Origin: Chionoecetes opilio
Lineage: Eukaryota; Arthropoda; Malacostraca; Decapoda; Majidae
Length of the DNA stretch: 64,000 bases
NCBI GenBank assembly: GCA_016584305.1
Contig: JACEEZ010020019.1
Location: 62,001-126,000 of the forward strand
Direction: 5' to 3'
Below are positions 37,396-50,215 of the stretch, piece by piece (within the stretch, counting starts at the first letter, position 1; each line of letters begins with the position of its first letter). Below the pieces are notes generated by a model. The model made no database searches. It had not been told where the DNA came from and saw nothing but the letters and a program-made list of their open reading frames with translations. A program made the translations under genes and the position numbers.

Positions 37396-38399
37396 TAGCC
37401 CAGACCAAGGTCCGGTAGTAGTAGTATTTCCAAAGCAATCATAGCTAAGAACGTATATCATATCTAGACAAAATGGCATATTTTATCCATAACTGGCTGG
37501 CAAGTATCATAAATTGTGGGGTTGTAAGTATCATAAACCACGCCGAAGGCAAGGACTGGGTTCACCATGTTCTAGCTCGGCTATGATATACGTTCCCGCG
37601 GCTATGGTATACAGTGCTACGGACAACATGGCCGAGATACAACAGCCTCAGTGAAGGAATATTCACCCACGTAGGGACGTGTTGAGTGAGCTGAGTGATG
37701 CACATCTGATTAGGAAATACCGTTTAGACCAGGGGTTCCCAAAGTGGTTACTATCGATTATTGACCCCAAGGGTCGATGAGATCTTCCAGGGGGTCGATA
37801 AATGACTAGGTGGACAAATGGAAGGTGATGAATATTGCAAAGTGGACTGGAGGTTCATCAAACATTTGGCATTGGTAGCTGACATTACTATAATTATGGT
37901 ATTTTTAAACTATTACTACTAATGGTAGTTGTAGTAAAAGTAGTAGTAGTAATATGGTTGTCAACCACTGCAACCACTGCCATTGGCGGGATGAGACCAG
38001 TGGACTGTTTGCGAGAGACATGACTTGCCTTTTCACCACAAACCACACAGTTCCACAAGGATTGGCCCGCTGTCATCGTGGGGGGGCTTCGAGCCCGGGG
38101 ACTGGGGCCTGACGCCCGGGGGACAACTTCCTGGCCACTCCCCTTGGCTTCGGGCCTCTGTCTGGCCTTTCCTGTCTTCCTCCTTTTTCCCCTCCTTCCC
38201 TCTATCTCTACTCTTATCCCTCCTCCTATCCCCCTTTCCTCCTAAGGTGTGAGAGCCATGCTGATGAGATATGAGGCTGGCTTCGGGCAAGTCCTAAACG
38301 GCCTCAGGGTGCCACGGGCACCGTATACCCTCGGTACCACTGCCCTTACCCCTCTTTGGGGTTATGAGGGGCCGACCGTTTATTTCCCCCTCTTTACCC
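37396..38399. other. No gene seen; one hAT-type end
   Basis: CAGGGGTTCCCAAAGTGG at 37732 is a typical hAT terminal sequence, followed by GGGGTCGATAAATGAC-type text; its partner was not found. 38060-38400 is GC-rich with a pyrimidine run, non-coding as far as I can judge. Confidence 0.4.
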
Positions 38400-39650
38400 C
38401 AGGCTTACCATGGCCAATGATGATAACAAAGACTACTCTATACTGGACTTGCTACTCATTTTGGGCTATTTCCAGTGGAGGCCAGTTTTGCGATTCCTGC
38501 CATTTTCGAACATCACTCCCTTTTCCCTTCCTATGGTTTATCAGTATATATGATATACCGTTATCTTCGTACATGTTTGTTCTATAATATTATCAAATAA
38601 AAAACAGTAAAATGCAATAAAGAAATGCCATTATGAGAGAGTTAAGAAATATGCATGAACTTAATATTCACTTGAACTCATCGCCATTTAATATTTTGCG
38701 AGAAAACATTTTAGATGCTAACAATAGAAAGAAGCGGATTTTCATTAGCTTTCCATTGCTATATTTCGTTTTCTGATAAATGAATCTTAACCATGCATAA
38801 ATTAGCGTTAACTAAAAAAATAACATCATCTATCGGGATAATTACCCGATGGATGATGTTATTTATTTAGTTAACGCTAATTTATGCATGGTTCTAATTC
38901 ATTTATCAGAAAATTATATATAGCAATGGAAAGCTAATTAAATTCCGCTTCTATTGATATGTTGCATGTAAAAAGTCTTCACGCAAAATATCAAATTGCG
39001 ATGAGTTTAAGTGAATATAAATAAGTTCATGCATATTTCTTCAGAGTTTCATAATGGAATTTCTTTAGTGTATTTTACAGTTTTTTATTTGATAATATTA
39101 TAGAACAAACATTCACGAAGATAACAGTGTATCATTTATACGGATATGCCATAGTCTACTGTATTCATGGAACCCTTTTTTACTTGCCGATACGATTGAT
39201 GATGTTATTTTTTTAGTTAACGCTAATTTAGGCATGGTGGTAATTCATTTATCAGAAAACGAAATATATCAATGGAAAGCTAATGAAAATCCGCTTCTTT
39301 CTATCGCTAGCATCTAAAATGTTTTCTCGCAAAATATTAAATGGTGAAGAGTTTAAGTATATATTGAGGTCATGGCATAATTTCTCACCTCTGTCATAAT
39401 GGCAATCTTTAGTGTTTTTACTGTTTTTATTGATAATCTCATAGAACAAACCAAGTTACGAAGATAAACGCGTATATCATATATACTGATAAAAACTTAG
39501 GAAGGGAAATAGGGGTGATGTTAAAAAAGGCAGGATCGCAAAAAACTGGCCTCCAAACTGGTCATGGGCGGTGGCGCGGGGGGAGGCACACGAGTAGCAA
39601 GTCCAGTATAGAGTAGCCTTTGATGATACCTTACTCTACAAGGGCTTTAG
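38400..39650. mobile_element. Fold-back element: one direct and two inverted arms
   Basis: Arm 1 (about 38405-38838) is matched in inverse by 38845-39125 (partial) and again by 39180-39635 (full). Landmarks: TACTCTATACTGGACTTGCT at 38437 against its inverse at 39597; TATCAGAAAA and GTTAACGCTAATTTATGCAT around both inner junctions; and GATGATGTTATTT flanking the first loop (38822-38865). Arms diverge at scattered bases. The end segment (GATAATATTATAGAACAAAC) recurs at 49815 and 53048. Non-coding. Confidence 0.8.
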
Positions 39651-39868
39651 GGCCAGCCCCTCTATCAAATGACCCTCCGGTCCCCATGATTTTACCGGAC
39701 CCTGCTTCTCCTTGGAACTCCGGCGCGGAATACTGCTTATGCCCGTTCCCCAGAACTAGACTCTCAGAGACACCTTTGTGCACCTGAGCCCCCTAGCCAG
39801 ATTCAAGAATCATCTTTCAGCACCAGGCGACAACTCCTGGCCACAACACACTACTTCTTCAGTACCTT
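39651..39868. other. Spacer, nothing recognised
   Basis: Short GC-balanced stretch between the fold-back element and the LTR pair; no features supported. Confidence 0.3.
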
Positions 39869-41772
39869 TGTGTTGCAGAAAACTCCTATGGGGGAGTTTA
39901 TAAAATGGTCAATGTTACTTGAATGATATAATTGATTATGATTTTTCATTGATTCAACAACTTGAATGGAGGATTTATTAGTCTTATGACTTCCTATGTG
40001 ATTATAGTATGAAACACTCTCACTGCGGAGAATACGAAAATGGGGGAATGTATTTAAGGGGAAGGGTAGGGGTTTAGGTTAAGGGGACAGTGGTATGATT
40101 AAGGGGGTGCTTGCCACCAGCTCAGGCGAGAGTTCTCTGGGTGACTCAACGGGCGCGTTTGAATAATAAAGAGTAGATTTATCTTGGTAGTCGTGATTTG
40201 TACGTGAACTATCCGAGTAAGGCTGACTCTTTTGGAAGTGGGGGAATTACTGTCCTAACACAGAACACCAATAATCACTGGGTTTTTTTATAATAAGAAC
40301 ACAAGAACTATATTTTTTTTTTTTTTTTTTTTTTTTGAAAAATCATCCTATTTATTCATGCGAAACAGTATGTCTCTTGCTTGAGATAACAGCAACATAA
40401 GGGTTAATCCAACACCGAAAAAACTCTAATCGGATGTAAGAAAAAACCTTACAACTGATACGGAACCTCTCCCTGTGAAATGAAGCTAAGCTCTTAATGA
40501 GCATAAACCTTCCTCAATGAATCATTCTTAGAAGTATCACCTATGTCCGTATCACTGAGAAATAGGTATACATTGAATATATATATATAGGAGAGAAAAT
40601 GTGAGAGTAATGAGTTTGGTGTGGGGATCACAAGACCATGTGGCCTGCGAGGAAGGCGTGAGACCACCCCCGTTGAAGCCTCTCTCTCTTGCGGAAGGAT
40701 GGGTTGAGACTCGTTAATAATACTTATAAGGATGGGCAGGCCTCCTTACGTAGCGAAAACTAAACATCGATACCATATTTGGAAATATAGATAACAATAT
40801 GATAACAAGGAAAGGGGGGGGGGGGGAACAGGGAGCGGATATTTTGTTTTAACGTCTACTGCGGGAAGGGAGGGGTCTGTTTTTTGATGATATGTTTGAT
40901 TGAGTGTTTTTTGTTCTTTGAGACATTTTGAGTGCTTTTTTTTTTTGTTTTTTTTTTGATTTGTTTGAAGGTTTTTTTTTGTTGACTTTTGTTTGTTTTT
41001 TGTTTTGATGTTTTCTTGAGTGTTTTGTTTGTTGATTTTTTGTTTTTTTTTTTATTCTGTGAATTGTTGAGCTGCCGTCTCCGATTTTCAGGGCCCGCGG
41101 ATAAAAGGGGAGTTGTTTGAAATGTCTAGGACGTGACACTCAAATGAATAGTTATATCCCGAAATAACTAATGAAAATAATGAAACACTCGTGTACCTAA
41201 GAAAAAGCTGACTATAATACAGACCTGTTACTTTGGATATAGAAGAATTAATATGTTTAATCTAATATCGAGAAGGGTTGTGATTACTTTCATGTTCAAA
41301 GGTCCGAACGGCGTATTCTGAAGTGAGAGTGGTAGGAAGGAATGTGCAGAGAAACTTGGTAGACTTTCAAGTTAGCGTATAACTTGTACTAAGGACTCCA
41401 TTTATGAACGTGATCTGTCACGATGGGGACTATTTTGAAAGACATTAAGGGAATCTAGGAGTGTTCCTTGATATGATAGGATGGTTGGGGGAGGATTGAA
41501 AAGATTTGAATCCATTAGTTATCACTGACGCGGAATAAGTATTCTCACGAATTTTGACTCGCAAACCGGCATGTCCGGGGGGGGGGAAATGGAAGAAGGA
41601 AGAAAAGGGAATGGCGGGGCGGAGAAAGAAAGATAAAACAAAATGGCGCGTAGGAAGGAAGGGCGATGAGCACCGAGAAAAACTAAAAAGAGTGAACTTG
41701 CTTACGAGGACAAAACTCGGGAATTATATGACAAATAATTCTCTACTATCTCTCTGATAACGGGCATTACAC
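39869..41772. repeat. Left direct repeat (1904 bp)
   Basis: Colinear with 43675-45376. Differences are dominated by one- or two-base gaps at homopolymers. It also has a T-run at 40314-40336 and an extra T/G-rich block of about 200 bp near 40880-41070 that is absent from the right copy. Confidence 0.8.
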
Positions 41773-43124
41773 ACGGTCTATTCTCCGGGAAAATTAAATT
41801 CTTCAAATATCAAATTACCACTCACGGGATCGTTGTTCCGTTTTAAAGCTGCGTCAAGAGGAGGTGTGTTGGGACGAATTAAAAGTGAATTTAATGGAAA
41901 TTCTTCATTCTTTAAAACATGGGTGTCTGCTTGCGTTTAGATTACACGAATATTCAATTGAAAGGAAGTATCCCAATCAACCTGATACCTGGGTAGTGAC
42001 GTGGTTGTCAAATCCTGACTCAGGCCCTACATTTTCAACGCAAGGTTCGTCCATGAGTGCTCTCCGGTACGCGCAGGTTAGATAACGAGAGCACTTACGC
42101 GTCTGAAATGCCTCCACACCGCAAGCTGGTGACTGTTGACAGTGAGAAGAAAGTACTTACTATCCAATTAACATACTCCTCCACTGAACCAGGCTGAGCC
42201 TGTTGAAAACCAGACGCTCCGACTCTAGACATGGAGAAACTCCTAGACCAAATTGTTTCATCTAGGTATGGACACTACACTACCCTTGAATCAATAATTA
42301 CATTTAACAACTTTTCGCTCAATCTTCACCGAAATTAACCACGAGTCGTGTTGATTGTACTGTGAATTAAAATACCTGAAGACTCACCGAACCAGACTGA
42401 GTCTGTAATGAAATTCAATGAGACTGGATCCCAATCATACCTCTTACCTGGCTATATTAAGAACATAATGACCCTCAATTGTTTGAATCCTGAGCAAGTT
42501 TTACATTAACATTTGACGAATGATTTCCCCAAGAGTAATAACTGGGTGACACTACAACCCCGACCGAGGTAGGTGTATAACCTTTCAAGTTCATAAAATA
42601 AATTTTCAATGTCATGTCAAAATATAATTCTTCTCGATTTTCTAACATCAACTAATGCATAACTAACACTGCACTGATCTCGATTAGTCTTCTAGGAGGT
42701 CTCGTAGTGGGTTTTGAAGCTGATGTCGGAAGCAGATGCAGTCGAGCTCCTTGCTACGACGCAGCCAATCGTCGCTGGAGTCCCTCGTGTCAGCCGGTGG
42801 ATGGAAGGTATGGCGCTGTATGGCTCGGACACCTTAGGCGAAGGGACAAACGAGAAGGTACCATTTTCTTGTCTGGAAACTCGCTCGGATCTTGGGAACT
42901 AAGAACGTATCCTTGCCTGAGTCTGTATCTCCATTTCTTGGAGGTGGAGTCCACGATGGTCGCTCACAGCGGCGATAATGTAAATGTTTTAGCGCTGGGG
43001 TTATTAGCGTAATCTGACGACGTCATGGTAGACTGAGAGAAATCCCAGGACTTCCTCCGACGCGGCTTCGCGTCCTTTCGTTGCCATGGTGGTGGTGTGA
43101 GGGTGTGGGTGTCGGGCCTAGATG

Positions 43125-43300
43125 CGGCTACAGGAAACAGCGGCTACGGCGGCTGGCTTGAAGGGCGGCTAGATGCGGCTACAGGAACAGCGGATACGGC
43201 GGCTGGCTGTGAAGGTCGGCTAGATGCGGCTACCAGGAACAGCGGCTACGGAGGCTGGCTGTGAAGGGCGGCGGGGATGCGCGGCATGCGGCCTGGATGA
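43125..43300 (+). repeat. GC-rich tandem repeat, about 3 units of 56-60 bp
   Basis: AGATGCGGCTACAGGAA-type starts near 43120, 43170 and 43222, each followed by CAGCGGCTACGGCGGCTGGC and GTGAAGG. It lies in the interior of the LTR-type element, with further GGCGGCGG-rich sequence to 43380. Confidence 0.75.
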
Positions 43301-43674
43301 AGTGGTGAAGGGACGGCAGGTCTGTGAAGGGCGGCGGAGTTGAGGCGCGCGGCAGCTGGCTGTGCGGCTAGCTTCTTATAGACCTCACTCCCACATGGTC
43401 ATGGTTCATGTGTGCAGGGCTGGTTTGGTTTCTAGGGGGGGAGATCAATGAGCCACTATAATGATCGATTACATATGAAAATTTACTGAAATTTGACTAT
43501 CTGCTATTTAATTTTCCAGGTGAGATTCTGTTGCTTTGATTTTTAGGAACTAATATCCCACGACTATAGTCACCAGTGTGTTGGCCCTTTAAGAGGTTTT
43601 GTGGGTTTCGAAAGACTTAAACTTATTGTATCTTATGACGATACAAAGAAAAAAAAATCCCACCGCTGCCCCAG

Positions 43675-45376
43675 TGTGTTGCCAGAAAACTCTATGGGAG
43701 TTTATAACTGGTCAATGTACTTGACATGATATTAATGTTATGATTTTTCATTTGATTACAACTTGAATGGAGGCAATTTAACTTAGTCTTATGACTCACT
43801 ATGTGATATAGTATGGTAACACTTCTCACTGCGGAGAAACTGAAAAAATGGGGGATGTATTTAAGGGGAAGGGTAGGGGTTAGGTTAAGGGGACAGGGTA
43901 TGAGTTAAGGGGGTGCTGCACCAGCGAGGCGAGTAGTTTCTGGGGTACTCCCTGGGCGCGTTTGAATAATATTAAGATTAGATTTATCTTTGGTAGTCGT
44001 GATTGGTACGTGGAACTATACCGAGTAAGGCTGCACTCTTTGGAAGTGTGGGGAATTACTGTCCTAACACAGAATAATCACTGGGTTCTTTTTATAATAA
44101 ACACAAAGAACTATATTTGAAAAAACAAAAAAAAACATCATCCTAGTTATCTGCTGAAAACAGTATGTCTCTTGCTTGAGATCACAGGCAACATATAAGG
44201 GTTATCCAACCACTCGGAAAAACTCTAATCGGATGTAAGAAAAACTTACCAACTGATACGTGGAAACTCTCCCTGTGAAATGAAGCTAAGCTCTAATGAG
44301 CATAAACCTCATCAATGAATCATTCTCTAGGAATTATCACCTATGTCCGTTATCAACTGAGGCACTATAGGTATACATTGAATATATATATAGGAGAGAA
44401 AATGTGAGAGTAATGAGTTGGTGTGGGGATTCACAAGACCATGTGCCTGGAGCGGAAAGGCGTGAGACACCCCCGTTGAAGACCTCTCTCACTGCGGAAG
44501 GATGGTTGAGGACTCGTAAGAATACTTATAAGGATGGGCAGGCTGCTTACGTTAGCGGAAAAACTAAAACATCGATACCCAATTTGGAAATATAGATAAC
44601 AATATGATAACAAGGAAAGGGGGGGGGGGGGAACAGGAGCGGGAAATTTGTTACGTTTACATGCGGGAAGGATGGGTGAGGACTGCCGTCTCACGGATTC
44701 TCAGGGCCCGCGGCATAAAAGGGGAGTGTTTGAATGGTCTAGACGTGACCTCAAATGAATAGCTTATAATACCGAAAAATCACTAATTAAATAATGAAAA
44801 CTCGTGCTCACCTATAGAAAAGGGGCCTTAATACAGACGTTACTTTGATATAGAAGAATTAATATGTTTAATCTAATATACGAGAAGGGTGTGATACTTG
44901 TCAGTCAAAGGTCCGAACGCGTATTCTGAAGTGAGAGGGTATGGAAGTGTGCAGAGAAACTGCGTAGACTTCAATTTAGGTATAACTTTACTCAAGACCT
45001 CCATTATGAAACGTGATCTGTCACGATGAGGGGACTATTTTGAAAGAACATAAGAATCTAGAGTGTTCTTGATCTGATAGGAATGGTTGGGGGAGGATGA
45101 AAAGATTGAATCCATAGGTTATCACTGATCGCGGAATAATTACCACGAATTTTGACTCGCAACCGGCATGTCGGGGGGGGGGGAGGGGAATGGAAGGAAG
45201 GAAGAAAGAAATGGCGGGGAGGAAGGAAAGAAGATAAACAAAATGGCTGGTAGGAAGGAAGGGCGATGAGTCAACCCGAGAAACTGGAGAAAGAGTGAAC
45301 TGCTTACGAGACATACTACAGGAATTATATGACAATAATTCTCATTACTATCTCTCCTGAATAACGGGCATTACAC
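43675..45376. repeat. Right direct repeat (1702 bp)
   Basis: Partner of 39869-41772; same order of landmarks (AAGGGGAAGGGTAGGGG, GATTTATCTTGGTAGTCGTG-type segment, a GGGGGGGGGG run, CAGGGCCCGCGG, CTGTCACGATG). Lacks the T/G-rich block. Confidence 0.8.
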
Positions 45377-46290
45377 TTCTCCATCCTTGCCTCCCTGCTA
45401 TTCCATCCAGATCCTTCCTCTACCCTTCTCCTCCCCAACCATCTTTGCCCTCTTCCTCATCCTGTGGAGCTACTCTTACACACTACAACCTTCTCCCGCG
45501 GGAGAACTACTTTGTTGGACAGTTGAGTAATTATTTTTGTTTTGTTAAATTAATTTAATAATAGGTCTCTCTTGTTAACTTCCTTTGTACCTCATTTCTT
45601 AGTTTGCTTTATTATTTTATTTTATATTTGGGTAACAGCTCGGACCAGGAGAAAGGACGGATACTTTTAAATTCGTTCGTCACAACATTTACACGTTAAG
45701 TATGTTTTTGGTAGGGAGGTACTTTGTACGATTGTGGAGGCTTTTATGAGTTCAGTTTTTTATGTTAGTTTTAAATAACAAAAAAAAATTTTTAAGTAGA
45801 ATAGAAGATACTTCCCCCCACAAGCAAATTCCTTCCATCTTTTTTACTTTTAAATATTTTTTCTGTTTTTATGTATTTCCCCATGTGCGCACACCCCAAA
45901 CAGGGAAAATAGACATAAAAAAACAATTCTAGGTAATCCTTTAAAAATTAAAACATCCCCACTTTGTAGCATTATTATTTATGGAATGAAAAATGTTTTT
46001 AAGTGTACATGAAAAACACTTCCCCCGAAAACCCAAAGCCTACTAATTTTCTATATTATGACATTTTCATCATCTGGCATGTGCATGCGTTGTATTGCAT
46101 AAAAAAAAAAAAAAAAATGTTGCCCAAAAAAAAATATGATTTTTTTATTTCTTCGGGTTACAAAAGATAAATTTAGGCCTTTTTTCTCTTTTTTTTTTTT
46201 TTTTTCTTTCTTTTTTGGCGCTTACAACGTTCTGGTCCTAGACACCTCACATTTTCTCCCCCCCCCCCCAATTTTTCCCTTTGGGCTAAA
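45377..46290. other. No gene seen; homopolymer-rich AT DNA
   Basis: Begins with a pyrimidine-rich stretch (45377-45500), then AT-rich DNA with poly-A and poly-T runs (for example 46100-46117 and 46185-46207). Homopolymer lengths are doubtful. Confidence 0.4.
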
Positions 46291-46710
46291 ACAGGGGGGG
46301 CAACCCTTTTTAGTGCGAGGGTCAAAGAAAGCAGAGTAGCCTGCGGGCCGGAGTGCCAAAAAGAACCAAAAGTGAAAGTGTACAAAAATTTTTTAGAAAA
46401 ACAGGCAAACCAGTGACTAGATTTCAAGAAATTTATGAAAAAAAATGCAAATCATTGACGCAGAAAACTGTATGAAACATATACAAAAAAAAAAAAAGCA
46501 GGGGAAACCAGTGAAAAGATTTCAAGAAAATTTTTGAAAAAACATGCAAATCAGTGACTGCAGAAAAAAAGTTTGTGAAATATACAAAATTTTTGTAGAA
46601 AAGCAGGCAAATCAGGATAGATTACTAGAAAAATTTTTTGAAAAACATGCAAATCAGGACGCAGAAAACAGTTTTTTCAAGAGAATGCAAATTAGGGGAT
46701 GGTTTGGGAT
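46291..46710 (+). repeat. hAT-like end followed by a roughly 100-bp tandem repeat
   Basis: ACAGGGGGGGCAACCCTTTTT near 46290, followed by GCCTGCGGGCCGGAGTG, is the usual left end of an animal hAT element. From about 46400 three to four imperfect units carry GATTTCAAGAAA, ATGCAAATCA and GCAGAAAA at about 100-bp spacing. No right end was located. Confidence 0.55.
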
Positions 46711-47224
46711 GTTTGCCATTTAGAAGTGATTCAATGTTGGGTCGATTGATGAGGTAGACAGGAGCAGAATGTCATTTAGGTGGGGGGTCACTAGGGGGCG
46801 AATGCGAGACTTTGTATATTTATTTTGAAAAAGAGTTTTTCACAACAGTAATGCTGCCAAACATGGAAAAGATGATTTTACATGCTCAATGTAATTTGGG
46901 GAAAATTTGTTAGAAAGGAGGACGAGGTCACGGAAGGAAAAAGGGCAGGGAGAAGCGGTACGGTACTTTTCCTCAGTTTGTAAATTTTCACTGAAGCTCC
47001 CCCAATCCATCTGGGGGGGAGGGGCTTCTCCAAGGGAAGTCCCAAAAGGGGGGGGTGAACAGCTTGAAGCCCGGAGCCAGTGACCTACACCTGTGAAACG
47101 GGAGGCAAATTCCCCCGCAAAAAGGGACAACCCAACACAAGTGTTCGGTCCACATACAGGGCACAAGCCGCAATACGAGGAAAAAGCATAAAAATGACCA
47201 GCAGCCAGTTGAGCCTCCCCCAAG
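46711..47224. other. No gene recognised
   Basis: Overlapping ORFs on both strands with no family motif. This stretch has no counterpart beside the second LINE D copy, so it marks the left limit of the duplicated block. Confidence 0.4.
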
Positions 47225-49740
47225 CGAGCTTTACCTCGAAAGGGGTGAGTGCGAATACGTTACGACTAGAATGTTTTCCTTGCGCCCATGAGGTCATTTT
47301 GGTGCATTTGTGATTTTCTGGGCAGGGCCAGACGAGCAAGCCATTTCGGGTTGGAAAAACAAAAATGGGTAACACAAAGCCCGCTTATTGCCAGTCCCTA
47401 AAAAGAAACAGTAAGAGAATAAAAAAAAAACAGGGGGGGGCCAATTTACTTCGGGAGGTTCTTGTTACTCCTTTTTTAAAAAAATTTAAGTCATAGGGAA
47501 AATGGAAAAATAGAAACAGGAAAAAGAGTTCCAGAGTTTCCCGTGAAAGGGATGAAAGAGTAAAGATATGATTAACTTTGCATTAGAAAGATGGACAGAA
47601 TAGGGTGAGAATAGTAGAAAAATTTGGCAGCGAGCCACGGGTTGGGGGGCAGCAGTTAGCAAAATTCAGAAGACAGTGAGCATGAAAATAACGGTAGAAG
47701 AGAGCAAGAGAAGCAACATTCAGCGGTGATTTAAAAATAAGACGTCAGTCAGAGGAGAGGAGTTTATGAGACAAAAGCTTTGACTCCCCCCGTTAGGAGA
47801 GTGTAGAGGGGTCCTCCCCCAAAAAATGTGAGACATATCCAAATGGGCGGATAAGGCCCTGTAGAGAGCAAGCAATTGGGAGGGAGAAGAAAAAGGACGC
47901 AGGATGCCACAGCACCCCTAACTTCTTAGAAGCTGTTTTAGCAAGAGATGAGAGTGAGATTTCCAGTTCAGATTTTTAGTAAAGGATAGTCCTAGAATGT
48001 TCATTGTAGAAGAAGGAGACAGTTGAGTGTCATTGAAAAAGAGGGGATAGTTTTTGGGTTTGGTTTTGTCGAGTAGAATAGGTGAAGAAATTGGGTTTTT
48101 GAGGCATTGAAAAAAAACAAGGTTTGCTTTGCCCCAATCAGAAATTATAGAAAGATCAGAAGTTAGGCGCTCGGTGGCATCTCTCCGTGAATCACTTAGT
48201 TCCTTTTGGGGTTGGAAGTCTAATAAACGACGTTGAAAATGCAGGGTAGAATCATCAGCGTAGGAGTGGATAGGGCTTTGAGTTGGACTTAGAAGATCAT
48301 TAATGAATAATAGAAAGAGAGTGGGTGATAGGACAGAACCCTGGGAACACCACTATTGATTAGATTTAGGAGAAGAACAATGCCCGGGTCTACAGTAGCT
48401 GCAATAGAACGGTTTGAAAGGAAACAAAAAAATTTAAGGTACAAAGAGAAGGATAGAAACCGAATGAGGGTAGTTTGGAAATTAAAGATTTGTGCCGGGA
48501 CTCTATCAAAAGCTTTTGATATGTCAAGGGCAACAGCAAAAGTTTCACCGAAACCCTAAAGGAGGATGACCAAGATTTAGTTAGGAAAGCTAGAAGATCG
48601 CCAGTAGATCGCCTTTTCGGAAACCGTACTGACGATCAGATAGAAGATTGTGAGCAGATAGATGCTTAAGAATCTTCTTATTAAGTATAGATTCAAAAAC
48701 TTTAGAAAGGCAGGAAGTCAAAGCTATAGGACGGTAGTTTGAAGGATTAGAACGGTCACCCTTCTTAGGAACAGGTTGGATGTGAGCAAAATTTCCCGCA
48801 AGAAAGGGAAAAGGGGGAAGTAGATAGACAAAGACAGAAAAGTTTGACCAGGCAAGGTGCAAGCACAGAAGCACAGTTTTTGAGAACAATAGGAGGGACT
48901 CCGTCAGGACCTTCCTTCCGAGGATCTAGGGCAGAAAAGGCAAAGGGAAAACATCATTCCGAAGGATCTAATGGGCAGGCATAATATAGTCAGAGGGTGG
49001 AGGAGAAGGAGGAACAAGCCCTTCATCAGCCAGAGTGGAATTTTTAGCAAAAAGTTTGAGCAAAGAGTTCAGCTTTAGAAGTAAATGAGACAGCGTGGAG
49101 CCATCTGGGTGAAGCATAGGAGGGAAAGATGAAGAAGGAAAAATTGTTTCGAGCAAAGAAAATTTTTGGAGCAGGTCCATGATCAACCAGCGGACCTCAC
49201 AGAAGTAAAGCAGGTCACCATAGTGTGCGTTGACTTCGTCCGTTAGTGCATGGAACTGGCGGTGGTTAAGGCTGCGGGAGAGGATGGAGTGACAACCTTC
49301 ACGACTACAGACATGACATCAGTAAGGTGGCAGACTTGGGCACTGGGACTCTTGGTGGATGATGCAGTGCACCTTGGGATGGGCTGGGTGTGTCCGGCGG
49401 CCTCACAGTGACGCACTAGCAGTGAGGCGGGCACCCTTCTTCTTTCCAGTCATTGTGGGCACCCTCGGTCGTCACGCACACGAGACGGGACAGGTCGAGG
49501 GAGTGTTGCTCACACAATGAAGCACGGCGTCGAAGATGCCTTGCCCAGTGGTGGTGCCGTGCAATGGAAAAAAGTGGAGAAAAATCCTCATAAAACCTGA
49601 AGGGCAGCAGTGGACTCCACGAATGAAAATCGCCAGCTGGGCTGTGTCCTTCATGTCGTGCTCTCATCAAGAGTGAGAGAGAAGGCATCAAAAAATTTGA
49701 GCAAACAGGTCTTAAAACGAGTCGTCACACTGCTGACATC
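47225..49740 (-). pseudogene. LINE D copy 1: Jockey-type RT, heavily frameshifted
   Basis: The clearest coding part is 48889-48590 on the minus strand: IQPVPKKGDRSNPSNYRPIA, LTSCLSKVFESILNKKIL and LLSDRQYGFRKGD, the RT finger/palm motifs of Jockey-type LINEs. 49186-48968 matches the pre-RT linker (FPPMLHPDGSTLSHLLLK). Downstream, the thumb and C-terminal regions are recognisable only in short pieces because one-base gaps break the frame every 50-100 bp. This may be sequence error as much as decay. A second copy follows at 50220-52980. Confidence 0.75.
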
Positions 49741-50215
49741 TCCTCAATGCGACTCGTAATCTCGTAATGAGTCTCGTAATGGCATTTCTTTAGCGTGTTT
49801 TACTGTTTTTTATTTGATAATATTATAGAACAAACATTTACGAAGATTACAGTATATCATATATACTGATAAACCAGTCTATATGATCCGTATATATATA
49901 TATGAATCCGAGCGGCCCTCCGACTTCAGGGCCCCTTGTGCGAAGGCCGATATTCCGTGTGCAGTCCCGGTATACAGTGGTCTAGGCTAGGTAGAATTTC
50001 TGCCCAGCTGCCTGGGTGTGGACGTGGCATGGGGGTTATCCCTCCCGCCTCCTCAGGCAAGGAGATAATAAAAATGGCGTGGGGTTTTAAAGGAAAATAG
50101 TTTATGCCCTAGTTTTACCCTGCAAACAAAAAAAAATGCAACCCCAATATATATATTAAATAAATTTTATATATATATATATTATATATAATTTTAATAA
50201 TTTTATATTTAGCTA
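49741..50215. repeat. Junction block shared by both LINE D copies
   Basis: TATTTGATAATATTATAGAAC (the fold-back end), AGCGGCCCTCCGACTTCAG and GTGCGAAGGCCGATATTCC lead to an AT microsatellite at 50145-50210. The same series follows copy 2 at 52990-53400. It defines the right border of the tandem unit. Confidence 0.7.

Larger units (their letters stand above)
39869..45376. mobile_element. LTR-type element with 1.7-1.9 kb terminal repeats and non-coding interior
   Basis: Direct repeats 39869-41772 and 43675-45376 both start TGTGTTGC and end CGGGCATTACAC. The 1.9-kb interior has no gag or pol; its ORFs (41864-42085, 42707-43012) show no motif. This is the layout of a large non-autonomous LTR element (LARD-like), but no primer site or clean target duplication is seen, so a segmental duplication is the alternative. 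Strand unknown. Confidence 0.55.

Noticed and set aside
40849..41139. Lysine-rich minus-strand ORF
   Set aside because: Product of a T/G-rich low-complexity block missing from the partner repeat.
46840..47375. Overlapping ORFs on both strands near the LINE D edge
   Set aside because: No recognisable domain and frame competition on both strands.
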